From CAZTPH01 sp031552655 (GTDB lineage Bacteria > Pseudomonadota > Gammaproteobacteria > UBA9339), in NCBI GenBank assembly GCA_031552655.1, contig JAVBML010000006.1:1-15825 (forward strand): DNA of 15,825 nt, given 5' to 3'. The notes under the pieces were generated by a model. The model saw only the letters and a list, made by a program, of their open reading frames with translations. It had not been told where the DNA came from and did not search any database. Below are positions 13,634 to 15,825 of this stretch, one piece after another (within the stretch, counting starts at the first letter, position 1; the number at the start of each line of letters is the position of its first letter). Both the position numbers and the translations under genes were made by a program.

Positions 13634-14279
13634 GATTCCTCCTCATATATTTAACGGCAGGCTTAACAACAACATAACCTCCGGGAGCTCCGGGAACTCC
13701 ACCCTGAATCATGATTAGATTACGTTCACCATCGATTTTAACAATTTTTTGGTTTTGAATACTACGTTTTACATTACCCAGGTGTCCAGCCATCTTTTTT
13801 CCCTTAAATACGCGACCGGGAGTTTGCCGCTGACCAATGGAACCTGGCACGCGGTGAGATACGGAGCAACCATGAGTTGCAAAGCCACCGGCAAAGTGAT
13901 AGCGCTTCATTACTCCGGCGAAACCCTTGCCCTTGGTGATACCCGACACATCAACTATCTGTCCAGTTTTAAAAATATCTATGGTAATTTCTGAACCCAT
14001 GCTAAAGCCCTCATTACCTTTTACTAAACGCATCTCCCAGAGAATATCTCCGGAGCCAACCTTTGCTTTAGCAAAATGATTGGCCAGGGGCTTATTTAAA
14101 CGAGAAGCTTTCTTCGTTCCCGTGGTAATTTGAATGGCGTCATAGCCATCATTTTCCTTAGTTTTAACCTGCACAATGCGATTGGGCAAAACTGCAACAA
14201 CGGTTACAGGCATACTGCTACCATCATCGGAAAATATTCTTGTCATACCACACTTTTTACCTATTAAACCAAGCATCAT
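13623..14279 (-). CDS. rplC: 50S ribosomal protein L3
   Basis: A 218-residue protein (E. coli 209). It starts MMLGLIGKKCGMTRIFSDDG. It carries the L3 signature GFAGVMKRYHFAGGFATHGCS and the loop GSIGQRQTPGRVFKGKKMAG, whose second Gln matches the residue methylated by PrmB in E. coli. The loop reaches toward the peptidyl transferase centre. Its last codons also supply the ribosome binding site for rplD. Confidence 0.97.
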   Translation of the reverse strand: MMLGLIGKKCGMTRIFSDDGSSMPVTVVAVLPNRIVQVKTKENDGYDAIQITTGTKKASRLNKPLANHFAKAKVGSGDILWEMRLVKGNEGFSMGSEITIDIFKTGQIVDVSGITKGKGFAGVMKRYHFAGGFATHGCSVSHRVPGSIGQRQTPGRVFKGKKMAGHLGNVKRSIQNQKIVKIDGERNLIMIQGGVPGAPGGYVVVKPAVKYMRRNHGN

Positions 14280-14292
14280 GTTAATATCTCAT

Positions 14293-14619
14293 TTAGTCTA
14301 AACTAATTTGCACATCTACACCGGCAGCTAAATCTAATTTCATAAGCGCATCAACGGTTTTATCGGTTGGAAAAAGTATATCCAAAAGTCGCTTATGGGT
14401 ACGAATTTCATATTGATCTCTCGCATCCTTATCTATGTTTGGACCAATACAAATGGTTAATCGCTCAATTTTGTTAGGCAATGGAATGGGGCCATGAATC
14501 TGAGCACCGGTACGCTTAGCTGTTTCCACAATTTCATGGGTTGCCTGGTCAATCAAGCGGTGATCAAAGGCCTTAAGTCTGATGCGAATTTTTTGATTAT
14601 TTTTTATCGAAGACACCAT
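14293..14619 (-). CDS. rpsJ: 30S ribosomal protein S10
   Basis: A 108-residue protein (E. coli 103). The core is IRIRLKAFDHRLIDQATHEI, GAQIHGPIPLPNKIERLTI and HKRLLDILFPTDKTVDALMKLDLAAGVDVQI. I start it at the ATG at 14619, giving MVSSIKNNQKIRIRLKAF. The longer open frame to 14685 runs into tuf and adds residues unlike S10. The gap after tuf is four bases, and the only Shine-Dalgarno-like bases (AGG) overlap the tuf stop, so translation probably depends on tuf. S10 also acts as NusE in antitermination. Confidence 0.97.
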   Translation of the reverse strand: MVSSIKNNQKIRIRLKAFDHRLIDQATHEIVETAKRTGAQIHGPIPLPNKIERLTICIGPNIDKDARDQYEIRTHKRLLDILFPTDKTVDALMKLDLAAGVDVQISLD

Positions 14620-14623
14620 ATAC

Positions 14624-15811
14624 CTACTCAGAAATTTTAGAAACGACCCCGGCCCCGACGGTTCTACCACCCTCGCGAATGGCAAACCTCACCCCAGCCT
14701 CCATAGCCACCGGAACTATCAATGTCACCTCCATCTTTATATTGTCTCCAGGCATCACCATCTCCACATTCGCCGGTAACTCCACCGCCCCCGTAACGTC
14801 CGTAGTCCTAAAGTAAAACTGTGGGCGGTAACCCTTGAAAAATGGTGTGTGTCTTCCTCCCTCTTCCTTCGATAGCACATATACCTCCGCCTCAAACTTC
14901 GTGTGCGGTGTTATCGTACCTGGCTTCGCTAATACCTGCCCTCGCTCCACATCCTCCTTCTTCGTACCTCGGAGCAATATACCCACATTATCTCCCGCCT
15001 CACCCTGATCCAATAACTTCCTAAACATCTCCACACCCGTACACGTCGTCTTCTGCGTCGCCTTGATTCCTACTATCTCTATCTCCTCTCCTACCTTGAC
15101 CGTTCCTCGCTCCACTCTCCCCGTCACCACCGTACCTCGACCAGGAATCGAAAATACATCCTCTATCGGCATCAAAAATGGCTTGTCCTTTGGACGCTCC
15201 GGTATCTCAAAATACTCATCGATGGTCTTCGCTAACTTCAATAGCGCCTCCTCTCCCAATGCACTTTGCTCTCCTTCCAATGCCTTCAGTGCTGAACCCA
15301 CCACAATGGGCGTCTCATCTCCGGGAAAATCATACTGCTTCAATAATTCCCTTATCTCCATCTCCACTAGCTCCAATAGCTCCGGATCATCCACCATATC
15401 CGCTTTGTTCAAAAATACCACTATCTTCGGTACACCAACCTGCCTCGCCAGCAATATATGCTCCCGCGTCTGTGGCATCGGTCCATCCGCCGCACTCACC
15501 ACCAATATGGCTCCGTCCATCTGCGCCGCCCCTGTGATCATGTTCTTCACATAGTCCGCGTGCCCAGGACAATCTACGTGCGCTACGTGATACTTCTCCG
15601 TCTGATACTCCACGTGCGACGTCGCTATCGTTATACCTCGCTCTCGCTCCTCCGGGGCATTATCTATCTCCGCAAATTTCTTCGCCGTTCCTCCAAACTT
15701 ACTCGATAGCACCACCGTCAATGCCGCCGTCAACGTCGTCTTACCATGATCCACGTGACCTATCGTCCCTATATTTATATGTGGTTTCGTCCTCTCAAAT
15801 CTCTCCGCCAT
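14624..15811 (-). CDS. tuf: Elongation factor Tu
   Basis: A complete 395-residue EF-Tu (E. coli 394) that delivers aminoacyl-tRNA to the ribosome as a GTP complex. The G domain shows GHVDHGKT (18-25), RGITI (58-62), DCPGH (80-84, with catalytic H84), NKAD (135-138) and SAL near 173. Domains 2 and 3 are complete, ending FAIREGGRTVGAGVVSKISE. KFGGTAK, SAADGPMPQTREHILL and PIVVGSALKALEG resemble Legionella/Coxiella EF-Tu from memory. The ribosome binding site is modest (GAGGG about nine bases upstream). Codon use is unlike every neighbour: Ile is ATA in 18 of 25 codons and Thr is ACG in 24 of 31, against 3 of 23 and 2 of 16 in rpoA. The final ~20 codons revert. It is probably fused transcriptionally to rpsJ. 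Gene identity is certain; its origin is open. Confidence 0.98.
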   Translation of the reverse strand: MAERFERTKPHINIGTIGHVDHGKTTLTAALTVVLSSKFGGTAKKFAEIDNAPEERERGITIATSHVEYQTEKYHVAHVDCPGHADYVKNMITGAAQMDGAILVVSAADGPMPQTREHILLARQVGVPKIVVFLNKADMVDDPELLELVEMEIRELLKQYDFPGDETPIVVGSALKALEGEQSALGEEALLKLAKTIDEYFEIPERPKDKPFLMPIEDVFSIPGRGTVVTGRVERGTVKVGEEIEIVGIKATQKTTCTGVEMFRKLLDQGEAGDNVGILLRGTKKEDVERGQVLAKPGTITPHTKFEAEVYVLSKEEGGRHTPFFKGYRPQFYFRTTDVTGAVELPANVEMVMPGDNIKMEVTLIVPVAMEAGVRFAIREGGRTVGAGVVSKISE

Positions 15812-15825
15812 TTTCTCTTGCCCTC

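Noticed and set aside
14620..14685. 5' extension of rpsJ into tuf
   Set aside because: The extra 22 residues come from the tuf 3' end in another frame and do not resemble S10. The ATG at 14619 gives the normal protein.
15063..15554. 163-codon open frame on the plus strand opposite tuf
   Set aside because: It lies wholly inside a certain EF-Tu gene and is an artefact of the unusual synonymous codon use there. It has no ribosome binding site or recognisable domain.

Overview
This window is almost entirely one long minus-strand ribosomal protein cluster. Read from right to left it runs tuf, the S10 block (rpsJ rplC rplD rplW rplB rpsS rplV rpsC rplP rpmC rpsQ), the spc block (rplN rplX rplE rpsN rpsH rplF rplR rpsE rpmD rplO secY rpmJ) and the alpha block (rpsM rpsK rpsD rpoA rplQ). 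All 29 genes look intact. The sequence is AT-rich, roughly 40% GC by eye (not computed). rpsD between rpsK and rpoA, rpmJ directly after secY, and the absence of adk, infA and map between secY and rpsM are the gammaproteobacterial arrangement. EF-Tu and the C-x2-C-containing long form of S14 resemble Legionellales/Coxiellaceae proteins as I remember them, so an AT-rich, possibly host-associated relative is my best guess. That placement is inference.

The genes are packed tightly, with several 1-4 base overlaps. tuf is separated from rpsJ by only 4 bases, so the str and S10 operons appear fused and there is no room for an S10 leader. The products build both ribosomal subunits, the RNA polymerase alpha subunit, the Sec translocon channel and the elongation factor. 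tuf has codon use strikingly unlike its neighbours: ATA for Ile, ACG for Thr, many GCG and GAG. Its last ~20 codons return to the neighbours' style.

The accessory part is the left 1 kb. Downstream of rplQ and on the same strand lie two small genes. The first is a 41-codon ORF (662..787) that looks like a Sec signal peptide plus a ten-residue tail. It has a good ribosome binding site, a perfect TATAAT and a Fur-box-like palindrome over its -35. The second is a 95-codon ORF (228..515) whose first 18 residues match the double-glycine bacteriocin/class II microcin leader consensus. Its core has seven cysteines, including a CxCxC cluster. It has a strong GGAGG site and a plausible promoter of its own. 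At the far left edge (1..135) is what looks like the 3' end of an insertion sequence, probably IS481-like, pointing toward the peptide genes. The possible small secreted-peptide locus between the ribosomal cluster and the insertion sequence is the most interesting part of the window.
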